From: Blepharisma stoltei
Lineage: Eukaryota; Ciliophora; Heterotrichea; Heterotrichida; Blepharismidae
Reading direction: 5' to 3'
Length of the DNA: 64,000 nt
Assembly: GCA_914767885.1 (NCBI GenBank)
Contig: CAJZBQ010000040.1
Coordinates: 682,001 to 746,000 of the forward strand
The first letter of the stretch is position 1, and every line of letters begins with the position of its first letter. Shown here one piece after another: positions 11,238 through 23,285 of this stretch. A program made the position numbers and the translations under genes. The notes below the pieces were generated by a model that was not told the origin of the DNA, made no database searches, and saw nothing but the letters and a program-made list of their open reading frames with translations.

Positions 11238-13389
11238 ATGTCAAGCGAAGGACCATGTATTGGAATTGATCTTGGAACCACATACAGTTGCGTTGGTGTG
11301 TGGCAAAACGACCGTGTCGAGATCATAGCAAATGATCAAGGCAATCGGACAACACCCTCATACGTCGCATTCACTGAAAGCGAAAGACTGATCGGAGATG
11401 CAGCTAAAAATCAAGTCGCGAGAAACCCGGAAAACACAGTCTTTGACGCTAAAAGACTAATTGGAAGAAAATTCAACGAGCCTGTTGTACAAAGTGATAT
11501 AGAAATTGCCCGAGGATGGCGCTATATTGCGCCATCCTCGGGCAATTGGAGACACGGCTCCACACGGGAATTGTGTTCCACGTGTGGAGCCATTTTTCCA
11601 CGTGGGAAAATGTGGATTCCACACGTGGAATACGGTTCCCGTGTGGAGCCAATTTTCGCTTGCCCTAGGATGGCGCCATATAGCGCCATCCTAGGGCAAA
11701 TCCTATATGCGACTTTGGCCTTTTAGAGTCATCTGTGGAGTTGATGAGCGTCCTCAGATTGTTGTGCAGTTCAAAGGCCAAGAAAAAAGATTCTACCCAG
11801 AAGAAATCTCTGCTATGGTGCTCACAAAAATGAAAGAAACCGCTGAAGCTTATCTTGGCAGATCAGTAAAAAATGCTGTTGTTACAGTCCCTGCTTATTT
11901 CAACGACTCTCAAAGACAAGCTACCAAAGATGCAGGAACTATTGCAGGACTTGAAGTAAAGCGTATTATCAACGAGCCAACTGCAGCTGCTATAGCATAT
12001 GGACTTGATAAAAAAGGCCAAGGTGAGACAAATATTCTTATATTTGACTTGGGTGGCGGGACATTTGATGTATCATTACTAACTATTGACGATGGGATTT
12101 TTGAAGTAAAAGCAACCTCAGGGAACACTCATTTGGGAGGAGAAGATTTCGACAATCGAATGGTCGAATTTTGCGCCAATGATTTTAAGAAAAAATCAGG
12201 AGTTGACATAAGATCAAATAATCGTGCTTTGAGAAGACTTAGAACTGCCTGTGAAAGAGCCAAAAGAACGCTTTCGTCAGCGACTCAAGCAAGCATTGAA
12301 ATTGATTCTCTTGCAGATGGCACTGATTATTTTACCACAATCACAAGAGCCAAATTTGAAGAGTTGAATATGGACTACTTCAGAGGATGTCTTGAGCCTG
12401 TTGAACGTGTTTTGAGAGACTCTGGGCTAGCTAAGAACCAAGTCCATGAAATTGTGCTTGTAGGTGGATCAACAAGAATTCCAAAAGTTCAGCAAATAAT
12501 TCAAGAGTTTTTCAATGGGAAAGAACCATGCAGAAATATAAACCCAGATGAAGCTGTCGCATATGGAGCTGCAGTGCAAGGAGCTATACTTTCAGGAGAA
12601 TCCTCAAGCCAAGTCCAAAGCGTTGTGCTATTAGATGTAACTCCTTTATCACTTGGAATTGAAACGGCAGGAGGAGTTATGACAGTATTAATTCCTAGAA
12701 ATTCCACAATCCCAACTAAAAAGGCTCAAACTTTCACCACTTATGCTGACAACCAGCCTGGCGTCTGCATCCAGGTATTTGAAGGTGAAAGATCAATGAC
12801 CCGAGACAATCATCTCCTTGGAAAATTCAACTTAGAAGGAATCCCGCCAGCCCCCAGAGGAGTCCCACAAATTGAAGTGAGCTTTGATGTCGACGCAAAC
12901 GGAATTCTAAATGTCTCAGCCCTCGACAAAGCCACAGGAAAAGTCAATAAAATCACCATCACCAATGATAAAGGAAGGCTCAGCAAAAATGACATTGAAA
13001 GAATGGTAAGTGAAGCTGAAAGATACAAGAGAGAAGATGAAGAAGCCAAACAAAAAGCTGAAGCGAAAAATGGGCTTGAAAGCTACACTTATAACATGAG
13101 AAATACCCTCAATGATGAAAATCTGAAGGATAAAATTGAAGCAGGGGACAGACAAATTATCGAGTCGAAAATTGATGAAGTTCAAAGATGGCTGGAGTCT
13201 CATCAGAATGTAGAAACTAAGGAGTATGAAGCAAAGCAAAAGGAATTGGAAAATGTTTGCAATCCAATTATGATGAAGATCTATCAAAAAGGAGGAATGC
13301 CAAACATGAATGGAATGAATAGCGCTCCTGGCGGACAGAAGAATGAAGGAAGCCAAGGAAGAGGGCCAACTGTTGAAGAAGTGGATTAA
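11238..13389 (+). CDS. HSP70: Cytosolic HSP70 chaperone, interrupted by a cruciform IES
   Basis: Exon pieces 11238-11499 and 11708-13389 give 647 residues, normal for a eukaryotic cytosolic HSP70. Signatures present are [28 protein letters not shown], the [13 protein letters not shown] segment, and the C-terminal EEVD that docks TPR co-chaperones. The nucleotide-binding domain is residues 1-380, followed by the substrate-binding domain and a short GM-rich lid tail. The IES splits a codon: GAT A|TG CGA restores SDMRLWPF, where HSP70s have SDMKHWPF. Unspliced, the frame runs into stops. The stop is TAA. Confidence 0.97.
11500..11707. mobile_element. Family D cruciform IES in HSP70
   Basis: This 208-bp insert is bounded by TA.TA repeats. 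It starts and ends with small hairpins (GCCCGAGGATGGCGC and its complement at the left, GCCCTAGGATGGCGC and complement at the right). Between them is a larger palindrome, CCACACGGGAA...TTCCCGTGTGG, with CACGTGTGG cores. The whole element is also an overall inverted repeat. It is GC-rich in contrast to other IESs. The same design occurs at 63125-63352. Confidence 0.85.
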
Positions 13390-13602
13390 ATAATTAATTT
13401 GATTTAATAAACTGACTTTTACTAATTAACTGTTAAGAAGATTTGAAACGAATAATAATGAGTTAATATATATTAAAAATACACAGTAAAATTTAGCAAA
13501 TATGCTAAAGCTTTATCTTTGTAATTTTATATTACAAGAAATGCTCTTTTCAGGAAATTTAATAATTAGTACAAAAATTATAAATATATTCCAATAATTC
13601 AA

Positions 13603-15849
13603 ATGTCTAGAAAGGTCAATGACTACGTAATAGATGACGTGATTCAAGGCATAAAAAACACTTTGCAAAAGCATTCATCAAGTTTTAAAGGAAATTCATC
13701 AAAAAATTCGCTAAATGCAACTCCAGAAAGAAGCAGGGATCTTAGTTTGAGAATAAGCAGCATTGAATCTTCACAAATGAAAAAACTTGACAACATAGAC
13801 TTAGCATCATCACGGCATATCTCTCCAAATCGCGTCTATTCTGAGTCTATGCGACCTTTTAGATCTGAATCTACTTCTATAAATCCAATTATATCACCTG
13901 ATAAAAGTGCATCAAGTGAAGTCTTCCAAAAATATTTAAATTCAGGACCAAAAAGCCCGCTAGGAAGTGATTCTATTAGAGGTCTTTCTTCAAGGTTAGA
14001 ATCAATTCCTTCCCCTCGTAATAAAAACCTTGAAATCACTTTTAAAGAACAAAGCCAAGAGTTGGAAAACTTATTCCTCGCTAAAGAAAGATTGGAAACT
14101 GAGCTTCAGGAGTCTAAATTCCAGTTATCAGATTTAATGATTTCTAACTCCCCACCCCTCTTAATGAGAATAACCATTAGATTGTCTATCTGTGGGAAAT
14201 TAAATCCTTGGCTACGATCAAAATATTTTAATATAAATTTTGTGGCTTAAAAACGCATTTTAATATATGATTTATAATTATAATATTGAAATCCAGATCA
14301 AATTATATTAAATTTTAGGCCAAATATTCACAAATTTTGATTTTCACTATCCGAAACAAAATTATAACTTGAATAGAAAGCAAGGGCGGAGTAAAGATAA
14401 CCAAATAAATGAGCTTCTTATAAAGCTGCAAGATGCATTAGGTATGAATGAAATGCTTATCCTTCAATTAATAATTTCAATTTTTTTCTCAAATATTTAT
14501 ATAAGGTTTTTAATAATAAGTTTTTTTTTTAATTTCAGTATATGAGCCAATTATGATTGCTCACTTTGATATATTATTAAATAATTATTCTTTTACCAAA
14601 TCCAAACATTTAAAGATTTAGATCACACTCAATTATATCGAGCAAAAAATTTCTCTTTATTAATATAGATAAAGAAGTTAGAAAAGAAAAATTTTCGATT
14701 GAGCAAGAATTAAATAGCTTAAAAAATTGTTTCGAGGAAATCAGGGATGTTACTAGCTCGGCTAATGATCTTGAAAGAAGAATCAGTATCTTGCATAGTG
14801 AAAACAGAGGCTTATCTAATGAAAATATGAGTTTTAAACAAAATTTGAAAATTCTAGAGACTGAGATGAATTATAAGGATACCAAAATAGCAGCATTAAA
14901 TGAAGAAATTGCAGTACTTAAAAAGCTTAATGGAGACTTTGAAGACAAAGTTCTTGAGTTTAAAAGGGAGCAATTTTCTGCATTAAAAGAAAATGATGAG
15001 CTAAAAACTAAAATAAAAGAAAAAGACAGAATAATTGAAGATTTTCAGAAAGACAAAAAAGATCTGGAAGATAGGCTAAATAATATGAAAGAGCTATTAA
15101 GAGAGTCAGCAGAAGCTAGGTATTTAGGGAAAACCTATAATGCCCCTTTAAAAATGACAAATGAAGATGTTAAAGGCTGGTTTAGTGTGAAAGGAACTCC
15201 AAAAGGAAATTTCTCTGCAACAGATGATTTTAAGAACTCTTCACGCCCACGTTCATTGAGCAAATCAAGAAAACGATCATCATCTATCGGGGATATCACT
15301 AGCCCTAAGTCATATGGCTTTCACGGAAAACGTGATAAAAGTCCTTTGCATAAGCATTCCTCAAAATCATCTATTACATCTGCTACGAAATCAAAAATAA
15401 TCAGAGACCTTCAAGATGTTGTAATGGAGCTTCAAGAACTTTTTTCAGTAAGCAATCCAAATAAAGTAGTTTCTGCAGCTTACGACTTGAAAAAAGTAAA
15501 TGAACAGTTACTGAATTTTATAGGAGAAGTTAGAGAAATTATATGTAGAGAACTTAATATTGAAAGCAAGCATATAGAAATGATGGAACTTTTAAAACTG
15601 ACCCACAAAATTGTTGATGAAGTCCACGCTGGAAAGCACTGTCGTACTGTTTTAGATAAGCTAGTAGTTGCCCTTGATATTAAAAGTGTCGACGACTTGC
15701 CTAAAACAATTACAGATATTCTTAAAGAAACTGAAAACCTTTTATTAATTCTCAACAAAGTTAAAGCGATATTTAGACTAGGTAAAGTTTATTTAGATTA
15801 CCGCATATCATTATCAGAATTAGAAACAGAAATCGATAAAAGACTTTAA
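13603..15849 (+). CDS. Coiled-coil protein with two internal IESs
   Basis: Pieces 13603-14146, 14394-14440 and 14668-15849 join in frame to 590 residues. The N-terminal 150 residues are Ser-rich with many SP sites. About residues 155-350 are predicted coiled coil (KDNQINELLIKLQ, ENRGLSNENMSFKQN). A basic Ser/Arg/Lys patch follows, then a helical domain of about 150 residues. The first IES joins TCT A|AA; the second joins TTA|GAT, leaving only a 47-nt exon piece between them. I do not recognise the family. A cytoskeletal scaffold is the most that can be inferred. Confidence 0.7.
14147..14393. mobile_element. TA-bounded IES 1 in the coiled-coil gene
   Basis: 247 bp between TA 14145-14146 and TA 14392-14393. 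The left end is ACTCCCCACCCCTCTTAATG and the right end GGGCGGAGTA, resembling a worn member of the poly-C/poly-G-ended MITE group. Excision is required, because the frame soon meets stops. Confidence 0.75.
14441..14667. mobile_element. TA-bounded IES 2 (or a long intron) in the coiled-coil gene
   Basis: 227 bp between TA 14439-14440 and TA 14666-14667. Its removal gives QDAL|DKEVRKEKF. The same join can be read as a GT...AG intron (G|GTATGA...ATATAG|AT), because the ends are ambiguous by one register. All other introns here are 15 nt, so an IES is more likely. Confidence 0.6.
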
Positions 15850-15858
15850 GCTGTTTAC

Positions 15859-17324
15859 TTAATTTTCTCGCTTAGTGTTCTGTTTTGATATCAATTCTTC
15901 AAGTTTTTTAATTTCTTCACTTTCTTTCTCAATTTTTTCTTTGACTTCATCATATTCTTTATCTAGATCTTCAAAGTTGCACTGCTTAAGCAATGATCTG
16001 TACTCTTCAATCATCTTTTTAAGCCTATTTCCTTCTACTGTTTCTGTCTCAATTTCATCCAACTTCGTTTTTATTAGCCTTTCATATTCTTCTTCTGTAT
16101 AATTTTCATTTTCGTGCTCAATTTCTTTTTCACGTAGATTTTTCTTTTCCCCTTCTAATTCAACAATTCTTTTATTTAATTCCAAATTTTGAAGATTTAG
16201 GTCTTCAAGCTGCTTTTTCAACTCTTCTAATTCTGCTTCAGATTGTGTCAGTTTTTCTCTTTCTTCTAATTTTGCTGCGACTTTTCGCTCCCATTCTTCT
16301 CTGTTTGCTTTTTCATTTTCTTTTTCGATGATTAAATTTCTTAACTGTTCTTCAGCTGAGCTCATATCTCCTAGCACTCTTTTAACTTCTTCTTGAGCTG
16401 AAGTAGAGGAATGAATAGCTACTTTTCCGTAGCTAGTGAGTAAAGCAATTAAAAAATTCGTTTTTTAGGAAAATTAACCATCTTCGTTATAAGCAAAAAT
16501 ATTTTATGTAAATAATCCGACATATATAATAATATTTATGATGAAGGCTCCAGTTAAATTTATTAAATTTTAGACTTCTTATTATAAAGCATCAATTTAT
16601 AAATTAAAAATTTACAAATATTGATTGTTAAATTCACCTCCTTTAATAACTCTCCCCTTTTAAATTGGAATAAAACATAGATAAATTCCATTTTTTGGGA
16701 CTTTAATTGGATTTTTTTCTTCAATTTTTATAGGTAAAAAATAAATTTTATAAAATTAATTTCACCTATTTAATGGAAAAAGTGAAAGTAGAATATTATT
16801 TAAACAGTTTTCACATTGAACCCATTAATTTTTTGAATTAATTCCTCATATAAAAAATTAAAAATATTGTTAATTTATATTTTTTTACTTTTTAAAAATT
16901 TTTTATCAAGAAAGTTATTTTTTTTAAACAAATTAACCCCCCTTTAAATTGGAATAGGATTTTTGTCCAATTTAAAGAGGGGAAGTAAGCAAAAAAAACT
17001 TGTTCACGAGCCAAATGGGTGAATTAAAACTTTTTGGAAGCATTTATTACAGATTCGCTTAGGTTCTTTATATTCTGGATGATGTATCTGCTGACTAGAG
17101 CACTTTGCACATACTCCACGATAGCAAAATTTGCTGTATAGAATTTACCAAAAATGTTTTTTGGCATGAACAATACCAATTCTTCCAAACTGAGTTGCAC
17201 AAACTGTGCAGAGCTTATCTTTTTTATAATGATCTCTATCTTCATGTTGAATTATTCCGTTTAAATCAACATCAATCGAAACAACCTGCTTGCTGCTATC
17301 TTGCCTCACCAATTTAGCTTCCAT
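15859..17324 (-). CDS. FYVE-finger protein with a coiled-coil tail, split by an intron and a nested IES
   Basis: Exon pieces 17324-17150, 17134-17027 and 16451-15859 join to 291 residues. The zinc finger reads CTVCATQFG, HAKKHFCKFC, RGVCAKCS, KRICNKCF, giving eight metal ligands in FYVE order, although the basic RRHHCR motif is reduced to KKHFCK. A phosphoinositide-binding endosomal role is expected from the family, but lipid binding may be weaker. A glutamate-rich coiled coil of about 170 residues follows. The 15-nt intron at 17135-17149 splits the second CxxC. The IES join (GTT TTA|ATT GCT) is the least certain, because several TAs allow an open frame. The ATG at 17324 is the first true in-frame ATG. 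Confidence 0.75.
16452..17026. mobile_element. IES in the FYVE gene containing a family B MITE
   Basis: Repeats TTTTAATT flank a 575-bp insert. Inside it, about 16649-16987 is a family B MITE: ACTCTCCCCTTTTAAATTGG at the left, and CCCCTTTAAATTGGAATAGG with a TCCAATTTAAAGAGGGG hairpin and GTAAG at the right. About 195 bp of AT-rich DNA lies outside the MITE on one side and about 40 bp on the other, so the MITE is nested in an older insertion. Confidence 0.65.
17135..17149 (-). other. 15-nt spliceosomal intron
   Basis: On the minus strand GTAAATTCTATACAG. Removing it joins KHF to CKFCYRGVC and recreates the FYVE zinc ligands; unspliced, the frame stops at TAA. Confidence 0.88.
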
Positions 17325-17572
17325 ATAACTAATATAATTTACTACAAACAATTAAGAGAAAAGAAAATAAATAGTTGCAATCATAGGGAATATTAAAATA
17401 ATTACTTTCCTAAAATAAATTAAATAGAAATTTAAAGAATTAACTTCATTTCTTATTCATTTAAATAATTTTATTTATCACAATAATAATCTTTGGCTTA
17501 AAATAACAATTTAATTATTTTTTTAAACAAAAACAGATATGGCCATACTTGGAAATTTATAATAAAATTTGG

Positions 17573-19351
17573 ATGGATAAAACGAATAAATACCTCGAAG
17601 AGCAGTATGATGAACTATACAAAGCATATTTGCTTGTTCTTTCTGAACATTCAAACTTGAAACTTCGTTATCAGCAAGCAATCGAGGGGAGTATTCATGA
17701 TATCAACCAAATGAACCTTTTAAAACTTGAAAATGAAGCTCTAAAAAAGCAACTTCAATCTTATGAAAGCCGATCTGATTCGATGAGAGAAACTCTGCCA
17801 TGTACTCCGCATTCCTTTACTTATCACAGCTTTAAAGATCCTTTTCTGATGTTTTCTCCTCAAAGACTGGTTACTCTTTCTAATAGAGAATCTTGTCCAG
17901 ATATGATGCCTAAAAAAATATATAATACTGCTGGAAAAATTAATCCTTCGCTTCCAGATCAAAGCCCTTCATTTGAACCTATTGATTCCAAAACTTATAT
18001 TTCTTTTCTGATCATTGGAGTTTCAGGGGAAAAAATAGGGAGGGGCAGAGCCATCAAACCAGAAATTTTATACGAGTATCCAAAGGATAATTTTTTATTG
18101 CCTGATGATACAAAGCAAGCGATTATTAACTGTTCTTTTCCCACAGGAATTGATGCACGCCCTTTAAGTCAAACCGGTTCTGAAACCGAGTTAAATGCCT
18201 TGATATATGGCCAAATCCCACCAAAGCGTGGGAGTAAATGTTTTACATTTACATTGAGATCAAACCAGCTAGAAGAGCCACAAGGCGACATGCCAAATTC
18301 CAGCAAAGAGCTTCTCTACGTTTTTTGCGTAGAGTTCGAAGATTTGACCTACCAAGAGGACTTAAAGGTTGAATGAATTATCCCCAAAATTTACTGTTTT
18401 GTCACTTTTCTGCCAACCTTTGAGCTTCATTATGAAATTATCTCGCAAATGCTCCTGCAGAAAAGAATCAACAGAATGGAGCTTATGATTAACGAAGAGC
18501 CCAGCTCAGAATCTATTGAATACCAAAAAATTAGTTCATATGAAAAAAAGTTGCTTGAAACTTATGCTGAGATTGATAGTTTTATCCCTAATTCCTCAAT
18601 TGAGATAGAATCAGAAAGATTGGATAAAGTTACATATCAATGCCCTAGAGACCTTAGCATGGTCGATATTCCGTGACTTTGCTCTCCTTTATTTTCGTCG
18701 CTTTCTTTTGATGATTTTTTTTGGCTTCTTTGTGCAGTTGCACAAGAAAAATCGGTCGTTTTTGTGTCAGCAAATCTGGGACTTCTAAGTTCATGTGTCA
18801 TGAGTTTTCAAGCGCTATTGAGGCCATTTAAGTGGCCAAATTTAATGATCCCTATCATTCCAGACTCTTTGATGGATATGCTTGATGCCCCAATCCCTAT
18901 TCTTGTAGGGACTTCTCTGCCTGTCAATTATAAAGGGAATTTAATTTGGGTTCTATTGGATGAAAAAAATTGTTCTGAAAAAATAAAAGGGACAAATTCT
19001 TTGCTGCAAGAAGTTAAGATCCCTGTTCTAAACGAACTAAGACAAAAGGTGAGCATACTTTATCAATTTTTCAAGGGGGACGAAATATGTTTTAATCCTT
19101 CAGATGCACAAATTTCTGCCTGCATGAAAATTGCGAAAGTGATAAGAGAATTTTGACAAAAAATTATTGATGCTGCAAGGACATATAAAAATAAAAACAT
19201 CAATAGTTCTTTAATGCACTTTTTAAGGCAGTTTTCGGAGGGTGATCATGAATTTCTTATGTCAATGATGGAAACTCAACTATTTAGTAACATATATCAA
19301 GACTTTCCAATGGAAGAAAACTTGCTAAATGTCCCAAAGGGAAAGTTGTAA
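17573..19351 (+). CDS. DENN-domain protein
   Basis: One uninterrupted frame of 592 residues with four TGA tryptophans. The N-terminal coiled coil (residues 1-75) is followed by an upstream DENN part (ISFLIIGVSGEKIG, ILYEYP), the core DENN part (FFWLLCAVAQEKSVVFVSANL, then WPNLMIPIIPDSLMDMLDAP, IPILVG) and a helical downstream part. DENN proteins act as exchange factors for Rab GTPases, so this gene and the Rab21-like gene may be in the same trafficking system; that link is inference. The start is the ATG at 17573; the frame is open further upstream but has no ATG there. The stop is TAA. Confidence 0.85.
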
Positions 19352-19669
19352 TTTATTTGTATTAAATATAACCCATATAACTATAAAATCGCCACTTGCT
19401 GCTTTAGTTTGCAGCTGTTTAATTCCAAAGAATCAAAATTTTCTCAATGAGTCTTTAGAAGCCTGCGATTTATAATAATTCATTCCATTTAGATACCTTA
19501 AGAAATATGAAGTGAATGATAACTGCGTTACTGTTCTAAAAAAAAATTCTCACTAAAATATATATAATTTTACAGCTTATTAACAGCTCAAATTTTCTTG
19601 AAACAACTCTTGCTGAAATAGAATAAAATTTTAGCCAAGGAATTTTTTATTAGCACCATTGCATTAAAA
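19352..19669. other. AT-rich intergenic region
   Basis: 318 bp between the DENN gene and the deubiquitinase gene on the same strand. I see no coding, RNA or repeat signal, so it must hold the 3' end of one transcript and the promoter of the next. Confidence 0.5.
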
Positions 19670-22600
19670 ATGCATTTATTGGTTTCTAAATTTAATATTC
19701 AATTTCTTAATATAGAAATGGGATCCAGAAAAGAGAAGTTTATATCTGAGTTGACAGCTATGGGATTTTCATTAGAAAACACTTTAAATGCCCTCGAATT
19801 ATGTGAATATGACTTCAATTCCTCTCTTAGCTATCTAATTGAAAACTCGAACAACGAAAACCCAGCAGATGGCCAGAATTCAAGTCAAGAAAGTACACCA
19901 TCTAATAATAGCTCTTATAAAATCAACCTGAACACATTAGAGCCTTTAAATCCTGAAGAGCGTCGACGAATTAAAGGAGTCCCAGTCGGATTAAAAAATA
20001 TCGGAAATACATGCTATTTCAATTCTCTAATCCAGAGTTACTTTATGATACCTTCCTTTGTAAGAGAGATTTTCGGTTACCCAATCGAAGATAACACCAA
20101 CAAAAAAATGCAAAATTTGCAAAATGAGAATGGGAGAGTCTTAGAGCAGCTTCAAAGGCTGTTTGCTCATATGATTGGGACTAATAAAATGTATATTGAT
20201 CCAACTTTTGTATTGAATGCTTACTCCCCCTTGTGTGAGCCAACAAAACCATTGGAAAAAATCCCCGTTTTTTGTTAAAAAAACCCTCTCTGTGAGTTAA
20301 CAAAACAATTTTGATAGATATACTCCTGAATTTTAAAGATTCTTATTAGGAGCCATTTTGGGCTTTGGACAAAAAATATCGGTTTCAAAAAAGAGTTTAC
20401 AAACCAAATCGTTTTTGGCAAACCGCAAATGGCAGTTACACTTTATCTGAAAATTCAAATTTTAGCCTAAAATCCAAAAAAACGGCTATTAGGCCGATCT
20501 AAAAGGGGTAATTAATTATAGGTGATAATTAGTATATGGAAATCTCTAGCTAATTCTGTTTGATTGCTTAGTGAATGACTTGAAAAATGATATGAAAATG
20601 GGGAAACAGAATGATGTAGGAGAGTTTAACATTGTTCTGACTTCAAAAATAGATGAGTCTATAAAACAGCTGGAAGAAAACAAAAATGCAATTGATAAGC
20701 CTCTTATAGAACTATTTGATGGAAATTCTAGTGCACTTGCGGATATGTTTTATGGGAAACAGTGTGAAATTATTAAGAGCAATGAGGAGGATGGGGCAAA
20801 AGTAAAGCAAAGCAGTCAAAATATATTTGGCCAGATTAATCTAAACATCCATCATGAAGATTTATATTCCGCATGAGATTCTGCCACGAACTCTAAAATC
20901 GAAGGCTTTGTGACTCCCAAGAATCATATTGCAAATGCAAGCCATAGCATATATATAAATAAATTGCCATCAATTCTTTTATTTCAAATCCAAAGAGTTT
21001 TCTATGACAATGCGTCAAGCCAAGCTGTAAAAACCGAAGACAAATTTTCTTTCCCAAAAACAATTTACGTCGACCGATTTTTATTAAAAAATCAAAAATA
21101 TACAAAATCACTGAAATTGAAAGCTGAGAACTTGAGAAGAGAAATTAAAGACCTAGAGCTTTTTATCGACTCTAACCTGAATTATAACTCATCATCTATG
21201 AGTTTACAAAACATACTTATGAGTTCAGCAGATTTTGTGAACAAGTTGTCAAAAAATGAATTAAGCCCTGATCATATAAAAGCTGAAGAAGAAAAGCAAA
21301 AAGATTTAATTACAACTTCAAGTACTTTATTTTATTTAATTGAACAATTGAAAACACAGTTAGAAGCAGCTCAAGACCGAATTAATACTCTGAAATTGGA
21401 GTTAGAGTCGATTTATGATACTCAAGAGCTGAAAAAATCCCCTTATTTACTTCATTCAATATTAGTCCATGAAGGTCAAGCTGATAAAGGTCATTATTAT
21501 TCATTTATATACGACCCAGAAGACCAAAGGTGGAGAAAATATAATGATATTCACGTAACTGATGTGACTGAAGCAGAAGTCATGGCATCTTCAATAGGTG
21601 GAAATGGGTCAAGCTCTGCTTACTGCTTGGTCTATCTCGACCCTATTTGTTTAGAAAATGTTTCTCAGGAGAGGTTCAGAACATACTCAATCCTAGGTGA
21701 CATAAATGATGATCTCTACACAAGATTCATCCCTGAGCAGCTCAAATACGAAGTAAAATACCAAAATGACCGAGAGCTCGAGCAGCTTTATGAGTGAAGA
21801 GCTTCAATGGCTTTGAATGAAATCCAAGAACTATATTTAGCAAGGCAAGCGGCATCATACGACCACTATATTAAATTCCGCGCCCAAAAATCTACACCTG
21901 GGGAAACTATACAATATGAGCTCATTAATTTTGCAACTTATCTAAAAATTATCGGAGCCGAGCATTTAAGCAGATGGCAAATCCTTGATACCTGTGTCAA
22001 AGAAATCGACCAACAAAAACGCTCCCTTGCGGATATTGAAAAAATTGACCCTTTATATATCAAACTTAAAAAGAACTTTCTTAAGAACTGCAAAGAAGGC
22101 CCTGCAAATTTAGATTTAAAGGAGTCTGAAATCCGAGCCCTTGAAAAAGAGCTAAATTCTTTTGGAAAAATATTAAAAGACGCTTATTTGACAACGCATT
22201 CGCTGAAATGTATGAATAAAGGTAAAATTATTGACGCAATGAAAAGTTTTGTATATCAATTGCAGCTTTCTCGAGATGAAAGCACAATTTATCAAAAAAT
22301 TCCTAGGGATGCCCATAAAGTTTTACTATTAAAAGTTATGTCTGATGTCATAAAAAATCTTGCCGCAAGAAGGTATAAAGAAGCAATGGAATTTTTGGGA
22401 CATGTTATTATGATGGTATGCTTGGTTCTTGAAGAGAATGATCCACATTTTAAACAAATAGAGCTGGTTGTCGAAGAACTGTCACAGAGGGTCGATGAAA
22501 AAGAATTAGGCCCTGAAAATTTTCAAAAGTTTATAGAGCTGAGGACTGCATTGAAAACGGGGGATTTTGTTTCTTCTTTTGATTTTCTAGATCAGCCTTC

Positions 22601-22817
22601 AAAGTTAAGAAAATTAGTTGCAAGGCTAGAAATGCTGAATCCTTATGCATGGAAAGATGGATGGCGCCAAAAAGATATAGCTGTACAATTCGCAAAAGAA
22701 TTGAATGAGCTAAAGCATGGGAAATATACTAAATGAATCAACTTGCACAATAAGTTAGCAAACCATGCTAAATTCGTTGAGAGTTCAGATTTTTTGATAG
22801 ACAGTTCGTGAAGCTAA
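19670..22817 (+). CDS. Ubiquitin carboxyl-terminal hydrolase, USP25/28-like, interrupted by an IES
   Basis: Pieces 19670-20212 and 20571-22817 give up to 929 residues. A UBA-like domain (ELTAMGFSLENTLNALELC) precedes the USP Cys box, GLKNIGNTCYFNSLIQ. The His box is HEGQADKGHYYSFIYD. A long helical insertion separates the two, as in USP25/28. The remaining 390 residues are helical. The IES falls a little after the Cys box; joining GTA to GTG gives DPTFVVNDLKN...QNDVGEF, as the family requires. The last TGA (22737) is Trp, so the protein runs on to TAA at 22815. An alternative start is the ATG at 19718. The enzyme should remove ubiquitin from substrates. Confidence 0.9.
20213..20570. mobile_element. 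Degenerate family C MITE acting as an IES in the deubiquitinase gene
   Basis: 358 bp bounded by TA (20211-20212 and 20569-20570). It contains degraded family C ends: TACTCCCCCTTGTGTGAGCC, then a second CTCTGTGAGTTAACAAAA, and the TGATAATTAGTATATGG block typical of this family. The hairpin end seen in full copies is missing, so this is an old or truncated copy. Confidence 0.75.
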
Positions 22818-23285
22818 TGTATAATAGTAAATTTTACTGATAATAAAATGTGATATTAAATGTTGCATTTTATTAGCTTAGATTATGCAAAAGTAATTGT
22901 TTTCTTCATTGAAATGTTTTCATGAAATTAGCTTTAAAAATTTTAATTAAAACTAAAATGCTGAAGGAGGAGAGTTCAAATATAATTTTTTTTTGAAAAT
23001 AAGTTAATGGCAGCAAACATTTTCTTTATCAAGATTTGGCTATTCCTTGCTTCAAACTTCACTTTCTGATTTAATTTATATTATTATTCATAAATTTATT
23101 AGGATTATTGATAATCATTCAAATTAACTCTGGAACACCTTTGAGTGGCTTAAATTTATTTGTTAATCATCATTATTTTATCTCTTAGACTATCTTTTAA
23201 TTCCCACCAGAGCAATAATATTGGCGTCCCAATTATATCTCGGCTATTAGATTAGATAATAGCTGTTTATTGTGCAATCATAAAA
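22818..23285. other. AT-rich intergenic region
   Basis: 468 bp without recognisable genes or repeats, between the deubiquitinase and the eIF4G-like gene on the same strand. Confidence 0.5.

Noticed and set aside
4488-22817. Separate short genes ending at TGA
   Set aside because: Adjacent frames continue without a gap when TGA is read as Trp, and conserved motifs span the TGA codons.
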